This document shows positions 35,209 through 44,414 of a DNA stretch of 64,000 nucleotides, piece by piece; position 1 is the first letter of the stretch, and each line of letters starts with the position of its first letter. The stretch is from Desulfofundulus australicus DSM 11792. GTDB taxonomy: Bacteria > Bacillota > Desulfotomaculia > Desulfotomaculales > Desulfovirgulaceae. Location: assembly GCF_900129285.1 (NCBI RefSeq), contig NZ_FQUW01000007.1, positions 80,765-144,764 of the forward strand, read 5' to 3'. The notes under the pieces are model-generated. The model ran no database searches, was not told the origin of the DNA, and saw nothing but the letters and a program-made list of their open reading frames with translations. Position numbers and translations under genes: made by a program.

Positions 35209-37314
35209 TCATGTATACAATTTGTCCCCCGGTACGGCTACCAGCTTGCTCAGATCAGCCACATCCAGGGCCAGGTTGGCCACCCCTTTGAGCAGGCCGA
35301 GGCGGTTGTTCCTGATTTTTTCATCATCTACCATAACCATTACGGCATCAAAAAACTCGTCCACAACAGGCCGCAGGGAAGCCATGGCCGCCAGCGCCGC
35401 CCGGTAATCGCGGGCCATAAGCTGGCCGGCAACTTTCTCCCGTACTTCATTTAATTTCTTATAAAGTGCTGCCTCTGCCGGATGGGCAAGCAGGGCTGGA
35501 TCCACTGCAGTTGAATCATGCTTGCGGGATAAATTATGCGCACGGGTAAAGGCCGTAAGTACCGCTTCGAAATGGGGCTCGGTCTTGAAGACTTCCACCG
35601 CCCGGGCCCGTTGCCAGACCCCGGTCGGGTCATCAAAACCGGCCGCCAGTACTGCTTCCACCGTATCATAGGACAGCCCCCGCTCGGTAAGAATTCCCCT
35701 CAGGCGCTGGGCGAAAAAGTCCAGGAGATGAGATATAACCTGCTCCTTTTCCAGTTTCAGCTCCACCCGCCCGCGGTACTGTTCATAGGCCTGACCAATA
35801 AAATCCTGCAGGGGAAGTACCAGTTCCCCCGCCAGGCAGATATGGCATATTCCCAGGGCCTGCCGGCGCAGCCCATAGGGATCCTGGGAACCGGTAGGTT
35901 CAATGCCAATAGCAAAACAACCAACCAGGGTGTCCATCTTATCGGCCAGGCTCAGTACCCGTCCCGGAGTAGTTACCGGCAATTCATCGCCCGAGAAACG
36001 GGGCAGGTAATGCTCGTATATGGCCTGAGCGACTGCCGGATCCTCCCCGGAAACCAGGGCATATTCCCTGCCCATCACTCCCTGCAATTCGGGGAATTCG
36101 TAAACCATGTTGGTGACCAGATCGGCCTTGGCCAGGTACGCTGCCCGCAGCACCTGTTCCAGCTCTTTTTCGCCGACGGCAAAAACGCGGGCCAGGTAGC
36201 GGGACAGGTTAATAAGGCGCTCCACCTTGTCGTAAACCGAACCGAGGCTTTCCTGCCAGACCACCTTCTTCAAGGCCTCTACCCGCCGGGCCAGGGGTAC
36301 GGCCTGATCTTCCTTCCAGAAGAAAGCAGCATCGGTCAGGCGTGCCCGCAGCACCTTTTCATTTCCCGCCCTGATCGTATCCAGGTGATCCCTGTTACCA
36401 TTGCTCACCGCAATGAAACGGGGCAGCAGTTTACCCCGGGCGTCCCGCACGGGGAAATAACGCTGGTGTTCCCGCATGGGCGTTACCAGCACCTCGGCGG
36501 GTAGCTGTAAAAAGCTCTCGTCAAAACTGCCGCAGAGGGCCACGGGATATTCCACCAGGTTGGTCACTTCCGCCAGCAGTTCCTCATCGGGCAATACCTG
36601 CCCGCCAGCTCCGGCTGCCAGTTCTTTCACCTGGTTCCAGATCATCTCCCGGCGCTGCCCGGGATCCACCACCACCTTGCCCCGCTCCATAACCTCGAAA
36701 TACTTGCCGGCATGGGGAATTTCCAGGGGCCCTTCGCTCAGAAACCGGTGCCCGTAGGTAACCCGTCCGGACCGGAGCCCGGCATAGGAAAAGTCAATCA
36801 CCTGATCACCGTAGAGGGCCACCAGCCAGCGGATGGGACGGGCAAAACGCACTTCCAGGGTTCCCCAGCGCATGGGTTTGGGAAAATGTAAACCTGAAAT
36901 TATCGCCGGACATATATCTGCCAGCACTTCTCCTGCCGGGCGCCCTTCCTGGCGTTTTACTGCAAATACATATTCCACTGGACCCAGATTTTTCACCACC
37001 AGCTGAGAAACATCCACTCCCTGGCTTTTGGCAAATCCCAGGGCCGCCCGGGTTGGTTCACCGGCCTGGTTGAAGGCTACCTTAACAGCCGGCCCTTTAA
37101 CCTCCTGGACCAGGGATTCCTGCACCCCGGCCAGGTCATACACATACAGGACCAGGCGCCGGGGTGTACCAAAGGTTTTTATTTCCTTGAAGGACAGGCG
37201 GTTTTCCCGCAACAGGTTTTGAGCCAGCTCCTTTAACTGTTCCAGGGCCGGGTTTAAAAACCGGGCCGGTATTTCTTCTACACCTATTTCCAGTAAAAAG
37301 TCCCCGGTTTGCAT
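35209..37314 (-). CDS. glyS: Glycyl-tRNA synthetase, beta subunit
   Basis: The 701-residue beta chain of the tetrameric bacterial GlyRS: DFLLEIGVEEIPARFL at the N terminus, RPIRWLVALYGDQVI, TLVGCFAIGIEPTGSQDPYGLRR and the C-terminal anticodon-binding part (FFDAVMVMVDDEKIRNNRLGLL split) are clear. It works with GlyQ, encoded 41 bp upstream, under the glycine T-box. Confidence 0.97.
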   Translation of the reverse strand: MQTGDFLLEIGVEEIPARFLNPALEQLKELAQNLLRENRLSFKEIKTFGTPRRLVLYVYDLAGVQESLVQEVKGPAVKVAFNQAGEPTRAALGFAKSQGVDVSQLVVKNLGPVEYVFAVKRQEGRPAGEVLADICPAIISGLHFPKPMRWGTLEVRFARPIRWLVALYGDQVIDFSYAGLRSGRVTYGHRFLSEGPLEIPHAGKYFEVMERGKVVVDPGQRREMIWNQVKELAAGAGGQVLPDEELLAEVTNLVEYPVALCGSFDESFLQLPAEVLVTPMREHQRYFPVRDARGKLLPRFIAVSNGNRDHLDTIRAGNEKVLRARLTDAAFFWKEDQAVPLARRVEALKKVVWQESLGSVYDKVERLINLSRYLARVFAVGEKELEQVLRAAYLAKADLVTNMVYEFPELQGVMGREYALVSGEDPAVAQAIYEHYLPRFSGDELPVTTPGRVLSLADKMDTLVGCFAIGIEPTGSQDPYGLRRQALGICHICLAGELVLPLQDFIGQAYEQYRGRVELKLEKEQVISHLLDFFAQRLRGILTERGLSYDTVEAVLAAGFDDPTGVWQRARAVEVFKTEPHFEAVLTAFTRAHNLSRKHDSTAVDPALLAHPAEAALYKKLNEVREKVAGQLMARDYRAALAAMASLRPVVDEFFDAVMVMVDDEKIRNNRLGLLKGVANLALDVADLSKLVAVPGDKLYT

Positions 37315-37355
37315 GGCTTTCCTCCCTCGAGTACAGGTTTCTTTTTGTTTAAGGA

Positions 37356-38228
37356 TTATTTCTTTTCAAGCAGCGGGTAACCCATTTCTTCCCGCTGGGC
37401 TACATAGGCAGTGGCGCAGGCCCGGGCCAGGCTGCGTACCCGGTGAATAAAAGCAGTGCGTTCGGTAACGCTGATGGCACCCCGGGCATCCAGGAGATTA
37501 AAAGTATGGGAACATTTAAGTACGTAATCGTAGGCCGGTAAAACCAGGCCTTTTTCCACAATGCGCCGGGCCTCCTTCTCGTACATGTCAAACAGTTGAA
37601 AAAGCATTTCCGTATCTGCTTCTTCAAAATTGTAATGGGAATGTTCCACCTCGCCCCGGTGGTGAACGTCACCGTAAGTCAGGCCGTCAACCCATTCGAT
37701 GTCAAAAACATTATCCTTACCCTGGATAAACATGGCCAGCCTTTCCAGGCCATAGGTAATCTCCGCTGAAACGGGACGGCAGTCCAGACCTCCGCATTGC
37801 TGGAAATAAGTGAACTGGGTTATTTCCATTCCATCCAGCCACACCTCCCAGCCAAGACCCCACGCACCCAGAGTGGGGGATTCCCAGTTATCTTCTACAA
37901 AACGGATATCGTGCTCCCGGGGATTGATACCTATAGCCGCCAGGCTATTCAGGTAAATTTCCACCACATCATCGGGAGACGGCTTTAAAATAACCTGGTA
38001 CTGGTAGTAATGCTGCAGGCGGTTGGGGTTCTCCCCGTAACGGCCGTCGGTTGGCCGGCGGGAGGGCTCCACATAGGCCACCCGCCAGGGCTCGGGACCC
38101 AAAACCCGCAGGAAAGTGGCCGGGTTCATGGTACCGGCGCCCTTTTCCACGTCGTACGGCTGCTGGATGAGGCAGTTCTGAGCAGCCCAGAAACGGTTTA
38201 AAGCCATGATCAATTCTTGAAAGTTCAT
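37356..38228 (-). CDS. glyQ: Glycyl-tRNA synthetase, alpha subunit
   Basis: The 290-residue catalytic alpha chain. [37 protein letters not shown], the class II motif region [23 protein letters not shown] (split) and [22 protein letters not shown] are present and of normal length. Transcription is expected to depend on uncharged tRNA-Gly through the leader at 38298. Confidence 0.97.
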   Translation of the reverse strand: MNFQELIMALNRFWAAQNCLIQQPYDVEKGAGTMNPATFLRVLGPEPWRVAYVEPSRRPTDGRYGENPNRLQHYYQYQVILKPSPDDVVEIYLNSLAAIGINPREHDIRFVEDNWESPTLGAWGLGWEVWLDGMEITQFTYFQQCGGLDCRPVSAEITYGLERLAMFIQGKDNVFDIEWVDGLTYGDVHHRGEVEHSHYNFEEADTEMLFQLFDMYEKEARRIVEKGLVLPAYDYVLKCSHTFNLLDARGAISVTERTAFIHRVRSLARACATAYVAQREEMGYPLLEKK

Positions 38229-38297
38229 GCAGGCATTCCTCCCTTAAACAAAGACAAATGATTCCAGCAGGCTGTAAAGGACCCTTTTAAAAATTAA

Positions 38298-38549
38298 AAC
38301 CTCCCGCCCGGGCACTGGGCCAGGGACGGGAGGTACTTCCCGCGGTTCCACCCTGCTTGGTCGCCATAAAAGGCGACCCTCTCCTTTGATGCAGGCTTTA
38401 CTCACCGCCACCTGACGCGGCGGCTTTCCTCCTGCTGCTCGGGAACCCCCTTCACACGGGTTCGTTTTACCGGGCTTCCACCTCTTCCCGGCTCTCTGTA
38501 AAAACTCCCCCGGTTACTCTTTCCCTCATCGCCGGATATTTTGTTGAAC
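38298..38549 (-). promoter_or_regulatory. Glycine T-box riboswitch upstream of glyQS
   Basis: The T-box AGGGTGGAACCGCG (38341-38354, minus strand) is exact. Upstream are the stem I loop motif GCCGGGAAGAGGTGGAAGCC (about 38470-38490) and a likely GGC specifier near 38535. Downstream a GC-rich stem (CCTCCCG..CGGGAGG, 38300-38332) followed by TTTTAATTTTT is the regulatory terminator. Uncharged tRNA-Gly should stabilise the antiterminator and switch on glyQS. Confidence 0.93.
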
Positions 38550-38555
38550 ACTGTT

Positions 38556-38584
38556 AATTTACCAAATTGGTGGAGCGAAGTCAA
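38556..38584 (-). promoter_or_regulatory. Promoter of the glyQS leader
   Basis: TTGACT (38579-38584) and TAAATT (38556-38561) on the minus strand with a 17-bp spacer, directly ahead of the T-box leader. Confidence 0.75.
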
Positions 38585-38637
38585 CGGGTACGTTTTAACC
38601 CTCTGCCTGTTCCTCCGCGGGGAAGGCCGGAATTTCT

Positions 38638-39096
38638 TCAGGCCCCCCCTTGCGTAGGGCCCGCCGGTCCCCAATGCTGTTCACCCTGACCTTCATCTCC
38701 CCTATCTTCCCGGCCCGGCCGCTCAATTTCCAGGGTATAATTCTTGGCCATAGCCGTCACTGCTCCCAGAACACCCAGCACTGCCAGCTGGCTGCTGGCC
38801 AGTGTCCCCAGCAGCCCCAGTGCCCCCAGGGGAGCTGGAAGCTCCATAACCGTTCTGTCCCCCTGCTTCACCTTGATTTTTGTTTCCTGGCTCCGGTGCA
38901 GGAAATCCTTCACGTTTTCCCAGAATTCTTCTCCCCGGTCTTGAAGTTTTTCGGCGATGTTCTTTCTCTCTTCTTCCAGGTGAATGAGGGCCTGGACCAC
39001 ATCGCCCCCCGCTGCGTCCAGCGCCTCTTTTGCTTCTTTGTAACCAACCCCCAGACGGGATCTGATCAGATCAATTTTTTCCAACTCGCTGTTCAT
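38638..39096 (-). CDS. UBA-like / DUF4342 protein
   Basis: A 152-residue protein. The N terminus (about 5-40, IRSRLGVGYKEAKEALDAAGGDVVQAL split) is a UBA/TS-N-like three-helix domain. A basic linker follows, then a DUF4342 segment (ETKIKVKQGDRTVMELPAPLG with a hydrophobic stretch at about 88-112) and a charged, glycine-rich tail. The function is unknown; homologues in clostridia may bind membranes. It follows recO by about 60 bp and probably shares its transcript. Confidence 0.78.
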   Translation of the reverse strand: MNSELEKIDLIRSRLGVGYKEAKEALDAAGGDVVQALIHLEEERKNIAEKLQDRGEEFWENVKDFLHRSQETKIKVKQGDRTVMELPAPLGALGLLGTLASSQLAVLGVLGAVTAMAKNYTLEIERPGREDRGDEGQGEQHWGPAGPTQGGA

Positions 39097-39156
39097 AGCA
39101 GGCCATCCTCCCTGGTTCTTTTTCTTTAACCATATTTAACCCGGGAGGCCGGTTGA

Positions 39157-39903
39157 TTATACATGTCCCAGCAATTCCAGAAACCGCATGGATTTCATGC
39201 GCTGGCCCAGGTGGTATTCCAGGTGGCGGTGTAGTACCTCTTTCAACTCCCTGCGAACAAGCTGACCGGCCTTTAACTGGTTGAGCCTGCCAGGTTCCCA
39301 GCGCAAAAATAGCTTGAGCAATTCCACCGTACCGCGAGAGCAGGTCAGGCCATCTGTTTCTTTCCCGGCGCACGACGGGCAAAGTATCCCCCCTGCTCCG
39401 GCGTGAAAAACGACCCTGCTGCCGTCTACAGGAACGTGGCAGAGAACACACCTCTCCAGGCAGGGCCGGTAACCCAGAATGGAGAGCAATTTTACTTCAA
39501 ATGCCCGGATCAGCAATTCGCCGTCACCGCTAACCAGAGAGCGTAACGTTTTAAGCAGCAGGTTAAAAATCTCTTCACCGGGCTCTTCTTCGGCAGTTAA
39601 ATCGTCTACCATTCCGGTCAAATAAACGGCACAGCCCAGCTTATCCAGCCGGCAGCGGAGCTGGGGGAACATCTCCACAAGCTCACCCTGGCTTACTGTA
39701 TCCAGCCCGCTACCCCGGCGAATAAGAAAGCGGGAATGGGAAAAGGGTTGCACTGCTCCCCGCTTGCGACTGGTAAGCTTGCACGACCCGTAAGCCATCA
39801 CCCTGATTTTACCCTTTTCCCGGGTAAATAACGTTAACAATTGATCAGCTTCCCGGATGCTTACCGATTTAAGAACCACGGCGCTAACCTTATAGAATTT
39901 CAC
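39157..39903 (-). CDS. recO: DNA repair protein RecO
   Basis: A 248-residue RecO. The OB-fold N terminus (FYKVSAVVLKSVSIREADQLL region), the zinc-binding cysteines CLERCVLCHVP and CPSC, and helical C terminus are visible. RecO loads RecA on SSB-coated DNA with RecR. The GTG at 39903 has GGAGGT about 10 nt upstream and gives the usual VKFYKV start; the longer frame adds ten unsupported residues. Confidence 0.95.
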   Translation of the reverse strand: MKFYKVSAVVLKSVSIREADQLLTLFTREKGKIRVMAYGSCKLTSRKRGAVQPFSHSRFLIRRGSGLDTVSQGELVEMFPQLRCRLDKLGCAVYLTGMVDDLTAEEEPGEEIFNLLLKTLRSLVSGDGELLIRAFEVKLLSILGYRPCLERCVLCHVPVDGSRVVFHAGAGGILCPSCAGKETDGLTCSRGTVELLKLFLRWEPGRLNQLKAGQLVRRELKEVLHRHLEYHLGQRMKSMRFLELLGHV

Positions 39904-40043
39904 CAGGGTTATACCTCCAGTACAAAAAGACAAAATTCGTCCGTTTTACCCAACAATATAATGAAAATCTTTGTGCAGTTTACCATATATTTTACTGTAT
40001 TAACCGCGGCTTGACCAGTTTCCGGTTAAATGGGGGTGTTATT

Positions 40044-40805
40044 ATCCTGCCCCTGCAAAAGATCAGGATGGGGATGGCCATTGTCATGGTTTCGGTTATT
40101 CTCTGGCTGGGTGTTTGCGCCATGGCCAGTGCCCGCCACCAGGCAGCCATCAGTGCCCTTTCCGGTGCCCTGGCCGGACGGATAATTGTTATTGATCCGG
40201 GGCACGGGGGTGTAGATCCCGGAGTGGTGGGGAAAAATGACGTTCTGGAAAAGGACCTGGTCCTGGCCATAGGACAAAAGCTGGCCCTGTACCTGCGCCA
40301 GGGCGGGGCCAGGGTAGTAATGACCCGGGAAGGGGATTACGACCTGGCTGATCCTGAAATTACCGGTCTGTACAGGCGAAAACGTCAGGACCTGGCCCGC
40401 CGGGTGGCCCTGGCCAATAAATTACCGGCCGACGCCATGGTAAGCCTGCACATAAACAGCTTCAGCAACCCGGCCCAGTATGGAGCACAGACCTTTGCCA
40501 GAGCCGGATCAGCAGAAAGCGAAGCCCTGGCCAGGGCCATTCAGGATGAACTTAATCGCATGCTAAAAAACAAGCACCGGCTACCATTACACGGAGATTA
40601 CTATATCCTCCGCCAGACCCGTGTTCCCACAGTTATTGTTGAACTGGGTTTTATTACCAACCCCAGGGAATATCGCCTGCTCCAGGATCCCCTCTACCAG
40701 AGTAAAATAAGCTGGTGCCTTTATGCCGGCATAACCAGGTATTTAGCCGGAGAAGGCAAGTCCCTACCGCTGCAGCCCGGCGTTAAGGGGAAAAAAACGC
40801 AATGA
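40044..40805 (+). CDS. cwlD: Germination-specific N-acetylmuramoyl-L-alanine amidase CwlD
   Basis: An amidase_3 enzyme with an N-terminal membrane/signal segment. Zinc ligands and catalytic residues are in IDPGHGGVDPG, VLEKDLVLAIG, SLHINSFS and the final TVIVELGFITN; the ARHQ...HRLPLHGDYYILRQT region is CwlD-like. It starts formation of muramic delta-lactam in spore cortex. The start is odd: GGGGGTG is followed 5 nt later by ATC (40044). A TTG at 40011 lacks an SD; an internal ATG at 40068 would shorten the signal segment. Confidence 0.9.
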   Translation: MLPLQKIRMGMAIVMVSVILWLGVCAMASARHQAAISALSGALAGRIIVIDPGHGGVDPGVVGKNDVLEKDLVLAIGQKLALYLRQGGARVVMTREGDYDLADPEITGLYRRKRQDLARRVALANKLPADAMVSLHINSFSNPAQYGAQTFARAGSAESEALARAIQDELNRMLKNKHRLPLHGDYYILRQTRVPTVIVELGFITNPREYRLLQDPLYQSKISWCLYAGITRYLAGEGKSLPLQPGVKGKKTQ

Positions 40806-40818
40806 AGGGGGCAAGGGC

Positions 40819-41715
40819 ATGAATATCAGCCGTATTACCAACATCTGGAGCAAAGTATATTATAACCCGAACCGTCCCATCTCCAGAGTAGTAATAGAAT
40901 CCACCATACCTTTTCAGCCTGAGGTAAAGGAAGAACCTCTGGAACTAACCATCCTGGCTCAGGGAGCCCGGGCCAACATGTTTTGTGAAACAATTGAAGT
41001 TTATGATGGATTGATTGAATGGATCAGGGTTAGTGAACATCCGCAGGGCGTAAGCTTTGAAATCAAAACCAGATACCCTTCCCCCTGGCAAATAACAGCT
41101 GAACCGGGTATCCCCCACCGCACCATCATCAATTTCAGCCGGGATTACCTATTCCATCTTTTTGCCTCCAAAGTTTTTGTAATCGATCCCGGACACGGTG
41201 GGGATGACACAGGAGGCAAAGGCCCTGTGGATATGTTGGAAAAAAATGTTACCATGAGCATGGCCACTGCCCTGCAGGAGATGCTCAAACCCTTACCATG
41301 CAAAACCTACCTCACCCGTACCGGGGATTATTCCCTTTCCCAGTGGGCACGCTTTAACCTGGCACTGAAAAAAAATGCGGGGATCTTCATCAGTTTTCAT
41401 ACCTTTTACAGCACAGACACTTCTGTGGAGGGGACAGCAGTAAAATACAATCCCAGGGCACCGTCATGCGAGCACCTGGCCCGGTTCACCCTGGAAGAAA
41501 TCATACGGAAAATTAAACGCTCCTCCCGGGGGATAGAGCCGGACCCGCAATTGTGCCATTTAGGAACGATGCCTGCACTCACGGTAGAACCCGTAGTCAT
41601 ATCCAACTGGGTTGAGGAAGGCCTCCTGCGCAACCCCACGCTCTATAAAAAAATTGCCCAGGGAATTATAAACGGCCTTATACGGTTTTGGGAGGAGGAG
41701 AAAAGGGAAAAATAA
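40819..41715 (+). CDS. Second N-acetylmuramoyl-L-alanine amidase with novel N-terminal domain
   Basis: A 298-residue protein. Residues 1-115 form a beta-rich domain I do not recognise (AMIN-like in feel). Residues about 118-290 are an amidase_3 domain: IDPGHGGDDTGG, DMLEKNVTM, FISFHTFYS and LTVEPVVISN hold the expected zinc ligands and glutamate, though SFHTF replaces the usual SIHAN. No signal peptide is evident, so it may act in the mother cell or leave by another route. It begins 13 bp after cwlD and is probably a sporulation partner. Confidence 0.82.
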   Translation: MNISRITNIWSKVYYNPNRPISRVVIESTIPFQPEVKEEPLELTILAQGARANMFCETIEVYDGLIEWIRVSEHPQGVSFEIKTRYPSPWQITAEPGIPHRTIINFSRDYLFHLFASKVFVIDPGHGGDDTGGKGPVDMLEKNVTMSMATALQEMLKPLPCKTYLTRTGDYSLSQWARFNLALKKNAGIFISFHTFYSTDTSVEGTAVKYNPRAPSCEHLARFTLEEIIRKIKRSSRGIEPDPQLCHLGTMPALTVEPVVISNWVEEGLLRNPTLYKKIAQGIINGLIRFWEEEKREK

Positions 41716-41748
41716 AAAGGCAAACTTCCTCTGCACAGGTGATCTACC

Positions 41749-42675
41749 ATGCGTCGTATCATTTACCTGTTCATCCTCTTTCCCCTGACCCTGTATACCT
41801 TTTTATCCTGGCAACCTGCACACGTTCTGGCATCGGGCAGGATACATAAATGCGATACCGATGAGCAACCCCATCTCACGGCCCCTTCTCACCGGGGGCA
41901 GGATATTGTCAACCTGCAGCAGTGCCTGTCTTCTCTAGGTTATTTTCAGGGGTCACCCAGCGGTCTTTACGACGAAACTACCCTCAAGGCCGTGGAACGT
42001 TTCCAGAAGGAGCACGGCCTTTTAGCAACCGGCGTGACCGACGTTGCTACCTGGCAGACCATCAGCCAGGCCATGCTGGCCAAACCCAACCAGGGAGTAT
42101 CGCCTTCCCCCGGGCATGAACTTTTTATCCTGGTTGATACCCGTTCCCTGACCATGACCGTCTTCTCCCGGGGACAACCCATCAGGCAGTATCCGGTAGC
42201 CCTGGGTAAACCGGGCTCGGAAACTCCCCCGGGTCTCTGGAAAGTTGTGGATAAATCGGATGAGTACTTTCCCGGCATGGGCCCCCGCTGGATGGGGTTG
42301 AATATTCCCACAGGCACTTATGGCATCCACGGTACGGACAGCCCCTGGTCCATTGGAACCTTTGCCAGCGCCGGCTGTGTGCGGATGCACAACGCCCACG
42401 TGGTGGAACTCTACGATTGGGTTTCCGAGGGCACACCGGTACTTATCCTGGGTAATCCCTTCCTGCACCGGTATCCCGGGCTATACCAGGGAAGTTGCGG
42501 CACGGCAGTACAGGAACTGCAGCGTACCCTCAGGCGGCTGGGTTATTACGACCTGAAACCTGACGGTATTTTTGGCCCCCGGACAGCGGAAGCCGTTATA
42601 AAGTTCCGGAAAAGGCACGGCCTGGAGGAAAAGCCTGTGGTTGACGATAAAATGTGGCGCTTACTGGGATTTTAG
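41749..42675 (+). CDS. L,D-transpeptidase with two peptidoglycan-binding domains
   Basis: A 308-residue exported protein: signal peptide (1-27), PG_binding_1 domain (about 47-105, VNLQQCLSSLGYFQGSPSGLYD start), a YkuD catalytic domain (about 120-235) with the active-site cysteine in SAGCVRM and His in IHGTDS, and a second PG_binding_1 domain (about 245-308). It forms or edits 3-3 cross-links or attaches proteins to the wall. It sits in a cell-wall gene run after two amidases and before the lipid II flippase. Confidence 0.93.
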   Translation: MRRIIYLFILFPLTLYTFLSWQPAHVLASGRIHKCDTDEQPHLTAPSHRGQDIVNLQQCLSSLGYFQGSPSGLYDETTLKAVERFQKEHGLLATGVTDVATWQTISQAMLAKPNQGVSPSPGHELFILVDTRSLTMTVFSRGQPIRQYPVALGKPGSETPPGLWKVVDKSDEYFPGMGPRWMGLNIPTGTYGIHGTDSPWSIGTFASAGCVRMHNAHVVELYDWVSEGTPVLILGNPFLHRYPGLYQGSCGTAVQELQRTLRRLGYYDLKPDGIFGPRTAEAVIKFRKRHGLEEKPVVDDKMWRLLGF

Positions 42676-42694
42676 GAAAGGCAGGTGAAGCAAA

Positions 42695-43561
42695 ATCGAC
42701 CGCCTGTGGTTAATTGCCGTCTTAACGGCATTTATTCATTTAACTGATACGTTAGTATACGCTGTACGCCTTTCAGGTGTGACCACACGCCGGCTGGCCA
42801 CTGCTTTTTCTTTATTTCAGATCATTTCTCTTCTGGCCAGCACAGCCAATCTTATTCAGGCGCCGCTCCTGTCTTCGGTGGTAGAAAAAACCATCAATAC
42901 CGGTCTGAAACATGCTTCCGAACCCCTGCTGGAATCCCCGTTATACCATCACCAGCTCACCCTGCTCGGCATGGAAATAAGAATGATTATATTTTCTGCT
43001 ACTCTGGGTACGGTACTGGGGGTTCTGCTCACCCCGGCCTTCAATTATATTTTCACACGGGTAATTTTTCTCTTTGAGGAAGCAGGTTCCATTCCCCGCC
43101 TGATCATTATTCTCCTTTCCCCGCGCCTGCTGGTGAAAACCCTGCGCAAAAGACCCAGGTACCTGGGCACCCTCAGGGCATCGCTGCCGCAGCGCCCACA
43201 AAACATACCTCTGACCTTCTTTATGGCCCATACCATAGTTACCGGTATCTGGACCACAGGAGTTTTATCAGCGCTTTACGCCGGGGCGCTATTACCCGAA
43301 TACCGTTCAACGGCCAGCCTCCTTTCAGGAGTGGTCAATGGTGTGGCCACCATTTTATCAGCCATGATTGTGGACCCGACAGCCGCCATGATTACCGACC
43401 AGGCCCTGCGGGGTATCAGAGACCAGCGGGACATCCGGCAAATGGTCTATTATCTCTGCTTAACCAGGGTGCTGGGAACCATCCTGGCCCAGGTTTTCTT
43501 CCTTCCGGCTGCTCACCTGATTAAGGAAACGGCCATAATTATAGCTGCTCCGGACCGTTAA
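42695..43561 (+). CDS. amj: Lipid II flippase Amj (YdaH family)
   Basis: A 288-residue integral membrane protein of the Amj/DUF2837 family, an alternative to MurJ for moving lipid II. FIHLTDTLVYAVRLSGV, the long NLIQAPLLSSVVEK motif, the repeated helices and the C-terminal AMIVDPTAAMITDQAL region fit. The start is the remarkable point: conserved N-terminal residues begin at ATC (42695), 7 nt after GGCAGGTG; an in-frame TGA is at 42686-42688, and the first ATG/GTG/TTG downstream (GTG 42779) would remove the first helix. Confidence 0.88.
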   Translation: MDRLWLIAVLTAFIHLTDTLVYAVRLSGVTTRRLATAFSLFQIISLLASTANLIQAPLLSSVVEKTINTGLKHASEPLLESPLYHHQLTLLGMEIRMIIFSATLGTVLGVLLTPAFNYIFTRVIFLFEEAGSIPRLIIILLSPRLLVKTLRKRPRYLGTLRASLPQRPQNIPLTFFMAHTIVTGIWTTGVLSALYAGALLPEYRSTASLLSGVVNGVATILSAMIVDPTAAMITDQALRGIRDQRDIRQMVYYLCLTRVLGTILAQVFFLPAAHLIKETAIIIAAPDR

Positions 43562-43673
43562 AAAATGGGATTATGGAGGACAGGCACATAATTAAGCTCC
43601 AGGTATAACCTGATAGTAGCTCCTGATCAGGCCCGGGCAAATACCAGGAGCACGGCGAGAGGTGGTGATGGGT

Positions 43674-44414
43674 ATGCCCTGCTATACCGTCCCCATTCGC
43701 ACCCATGTAATTACCGAGCAGGATGACATCGTTGAGCTGGCCAGGCGATATACCGAAGGGGTGGTGGAGCCGGGGGATATCATTGCCATTGCCGAGAGTG
43801 TGGTAGCCATTACCCAGAAAAGAGCCATCCTACCCGAGGAAGTACACCCGGGCTTGCTGGCCCGCTTTTTATGCCGCTTTCCCGGCAAGCACGGAAGCCT
43901 GGCCACTCCACCGGCCATGGAACTGGCCATCAGGGAAGCAGGCACCATTAGAATTCTCCTGGGCTGCGCAGCCGCGGTTCTGGGCCGGCTCATAGGCAGG
44001 CGTGGATTCTTTTACCTGGTAGCCGGCAGAGAACTGGCTTTTATTGACGATATCGCCGGTACCATGTGGCCCTACGAAAGACATATTATTCTCGGCCCAT
44101 ATAAACCGGAAAAAATTGCCTCTGCCATCAAGAAAGCCACCGGTGCCGACGCGGTCATCGCCGATGTTAACGATATAAAATGCGTGGATATACTGGCTGC
44201 AACCAGTTCCGCCAGCGCCAGAATAGCCCGGGAAGCCTTAATTAATAACCCTTTTGGCAACGACGACCAGCAAACACCCATAGTGGTTATCAAGATTAAA
44301 ACAGGACACTCAGGGTATAGCAGCCTGACCGTGGATAGGAGGGGAAGACCTTGCTGCCGACTCCAACTAAATTTACCCTGGTGGCAGGAGCCGGGGAAGG
44401 ATACACGCCTTTAA
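43674..44414 (+). CDS. Coenzyme F420-0:L-glutamate ligase-like protein
   Basis: A 246-residue protein of the F420_ligase (CofE-like) fold: TVPIRTHVIT at the N terminus, VEPGDIIAIAESVVAITQ, HGSLATPPAMELAI, DDIAGTMWPYERHIILGP, ADAVIADVND and NPFGNDDQQTP. Relatives form gamma-glutamyl amides with GTP and metal. No F420 genes are nearby, so the true substrate is open. GAGAGGTG precedes ATG 43674 by 9 nt; GTG 43662 and ATG 43668 are less well placed. The 3' end overlaps the arginine decarboxylase gene by 64 bp. Confidence 0.8.
   Translation: MPCYTVPIRTHVITEQDDIVELARRYTEGVVEPGDIIAIAESVVAITQKRAILPEEVHPGLLARFLCRFPGKHGSLATPPAMELAIREAGTIRILLGCAAAVLGRLIGRRGFFYLVAGRELAFIDDIAGTMWPYERHIILGPYKPEKIASAIKKATGADAVIADVNDIKCVDILAATSSASARIAREALINNPFGNDDQQTPIVVIKIKTGHSGYSSLTVDRRGRPCCRLQLNLPWWQEPGKDTRL

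Larger units (their letters stand above)
38229..38637 (-). other. Leader region of glyQS
   Basis: These 409 bp without a protein gene hold the glyQS T-box leader and its promoter, annotated separately. Nothing else is evident. Confidence 0.9.
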
